Positions 63,043-64,000 of a stretch of DNA of 64,000 nucleotides are shown piece by piece. Position 1 is the stretch's first letter, and the number at the start of each line of letters is the position of its first letter. Location: assembly GCF_019075875.1 (NCBI RefSeq), contig NZ_JAHOOZ010000001.1, positions 5,026,001 through 5,090,000 on the forward strand, in the 5' to 3' direction. Position numbers and translations under genes: made by a program. The notes below the pieces were generated by a model, which made no database searches, had not been told where the DNA came from, and was given only the letters and a program-made list of their open reading frames with translations. This DNA comes from Novosphingobium sp. G106. Lineage in GTDB: Bacteria > Pseudomonadota > Alphaproteobacteria > Sphingomonadales > Sphingomonadaceae.

Positions 63043-63963
63043 TCAGCCGTCGGTTTTGTCGTGATCGCTGCGCCCGAAGTCGGGCCGGGCATCGTCCTGG
63101 CCCTCGGCGATGATCGAGCGGCGGACGGCACGGGTGCGCGTGAAGTGGTCGAACAGGGTATCACCATCGCCGACCCGGATCGCGCGCTGCAGCGCAGTCA
63201 GGTCCTCGGTGAAGCGCTGGAGCATTTCCAGCACCGCATCCTTGTTCGACAGGAACACGTCGCGCCACATCGTCGGGTCCGAGGCGGCGATGCGGGTGAA
63301 GTCGCGGAAGCCGCCGGCCGAATACTTGATGACCTCGCTCTGGGTCACTTCCTCGAGGTCGGAGGCCGTGCCGACGATCGTGTAGGCGATCAGGTGTGGC
63401 AGGTGGCTGGTCACCGCGAGCACGAGGTCGTGGTGCTGCGCGTCCATGATCTCGACATTGGCGCCGAGCGCTTCCCAGAACTCGACGAGGCGGCTGAGCA
63501 GCACGAGATTGCTCGGCTCGGGCGGGGTGACGATGCACCAGCGGTTCTGGAACAGCTCGGCGAAGCCTGCGTCGGGGCCGGAATTCTCGGTGCCGGCGAC
63601 CGGATGCGCCGGGATGATCGCATGGCCGGGCAGGGCCTCGCCCAGTGCCTTGGCGATAGCCTGCTTGGACGAGCCGACGTCGCTGATCAGGGCATCGGCG
63701 GGAACGGCGTCGGCAATCTCGCGCGCGGCCTCGCCCATCGCGCCCGGCGGCACACAGAAGATCACGAGGTCGGCGTCGCGCACTGCATCGGCGGCGGTCT
63801 CGTGGACCTGGTCGACCAGCCGGCGCTCTGCCGCACGCAGCCGCGTCTCGGGATTGTGATCGTAACCCGTGGTCTGCGCATCGGGCAGATACTCGCGCAC
63901 CGCGAGGCCGATCGAGCCGCCCTGGAGGCCTAGGCCGATGATGGCGATGCGCTCGAAGCTCAT
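63043..63963 (-). CDS. tyrC: Prephenate/arogenate dehydrogenase
   Basis: A 306-residue NAD(P)-dependent dehydrogenase that forms the tyrosine precursor. Rossmann motif GLGLQGGSIG (~10-19), DVGSSKQ, HPVAGTENSGP and the dimerisation helices (SHLPHLIAYT, SAGGFRDFTRIAASDPTMWRDV) match cyclohexadienyl dehydrogenases. There is no chorismate mutase domain. The start overlaps the stop of the upstream gene (ATGA). Confidence 0.93.
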   Translation of the reverse strand: MSFERIAIIGLGLQGGSIGLAVREYLPDAQTTGYDHNPETRLRAAERRLVDQVHETAADAVRDADLVIFCVPPGAMGEAAREIADAVPADALISDVGSSKQAIAKALGEALPGHAIIPAHPVAGTENSGPDAGFAELFQNRWCIVTPPEPSNLVLLSRLVEFWEALGANVEIMDAQHHDLVLAVTSHLPHLIAYTIVGTASDLEEVTQSEVIKYSAGGFRDFTRIAASDPTMWRDVFLSNKDAVLEMLQRFTEDLTALQRAIRVGDGDTLFDHFTRTRAVRRSIIAEGQDDARPDFGRSDHDKTDG

Positions 63964-64000
63964 TTGGCTGCTTCCGCCATTTCGCGGATACCCGTGGCGA
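63960..64000 (-). CDS. C-terminal end of a CDS running off the window (possible hisC)
   Basis: The last 12 codons read TGIREMAEAAK and TGA, overlapping the tyrC ATG by 4 bp. Histidinol-phosphate aminotransferase commonly precedes tyrC in alphaproteobacteria, so hisC is the expected product. Too little sequence is present to identify it. Confidence 0.35.
   Translation of the reverse strand, partial: ATGIREMAEAAK

Overview
The window looks like chromosomal DNA of a GC-rich alphaproteobacterium of the order Sphingomonadales, most like Novosphingobium or Sphingobium. The evidence is the gene content and gene order: ybgC-tolQRAB-pal, hisBHAF-hisE, ftsEX followed by a DUF218 gene and plsC, and a single RelA/SpoT homologue. 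Several families common in sphingomonads are also present: SnoaL_4 proteins, KstD-like flavoproteins, a PEP-CTERM microprotein and REP-like palindromes. No replication origin, rRNA operon, CRISPR array or insertion sequence was seen.

Layout. 1-6 kb: a tandem pair of von Willebrand A proteins (the first cut by the window edge), two small membrane proteins, an NTF2-like protein, uvrB and a secreted DUF3011 protein. 6.9-24.4 kb: an accessory region rich in catabolic enzymes. It holds three SnoaL_4 proteins, two KstD-like flavoproteins, a phytanoyl-CoA dioxygenase-type oxygenase, an APH-like kinase, a K+ channel, a DUF985 cupin, a sulfotransferase, a DUF1214-like protein, a JmjC-like cupin, an SDR, a TIM-barrel isomerase, a DUF427 protein, a GMC oxidoreductase and an SRPBCC protein. 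24.4-26 kb: an AT-richer islet with a PAP2 protein and tiny ORFs. 26-34 kb: mixed housekeeping and hypothetical genes, including a lone phage-type murein hydrolase, an M19 dipeptidase, dapD, a large membrane protein and gmk. 34-44 kb: sspB, the his operon, a HIT protein and the complete Tol-Pal operon. 44-50.8 kb: a J-domain protein, an MFS transporter, infC, pdeM, hemF, a small LuxR-type regulator and a hybrid histidine kinase. 50.9-53.6 kb: a P450 with an upstream MFS gene. 53.6-64 kb: a GNAT-TPR fusion, rsh, tRNA-Ser, tRNA-Leu, a zinc-ribbon protein, ftsEX, plsC, a transglutaminase-like protein and tyrC.

The accessory genes fit oxidation of a polycyclic or terpenoid substrate. Delta1-dehydrogenation (KstD-like), hydration or dehydration (SnoaL_4), hydroxylation (P450, PhyH), alcohol oxidation (SDR, GMC) and conjugation (sulfotransferase, kinase) are all represented. 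The substrate cannot be read from the sequence.

Five genes carry six apparent single-base frameshifts, mostly in G or C runs. All lie in dispensable genes; none is in the his, tol-pal, fts, rsh, uvrB, hemF or dapD genes. Either these are real decaying genes or the assembly has homopolymer errors. A second notable point is a REP-like element read in frame inside hisF.
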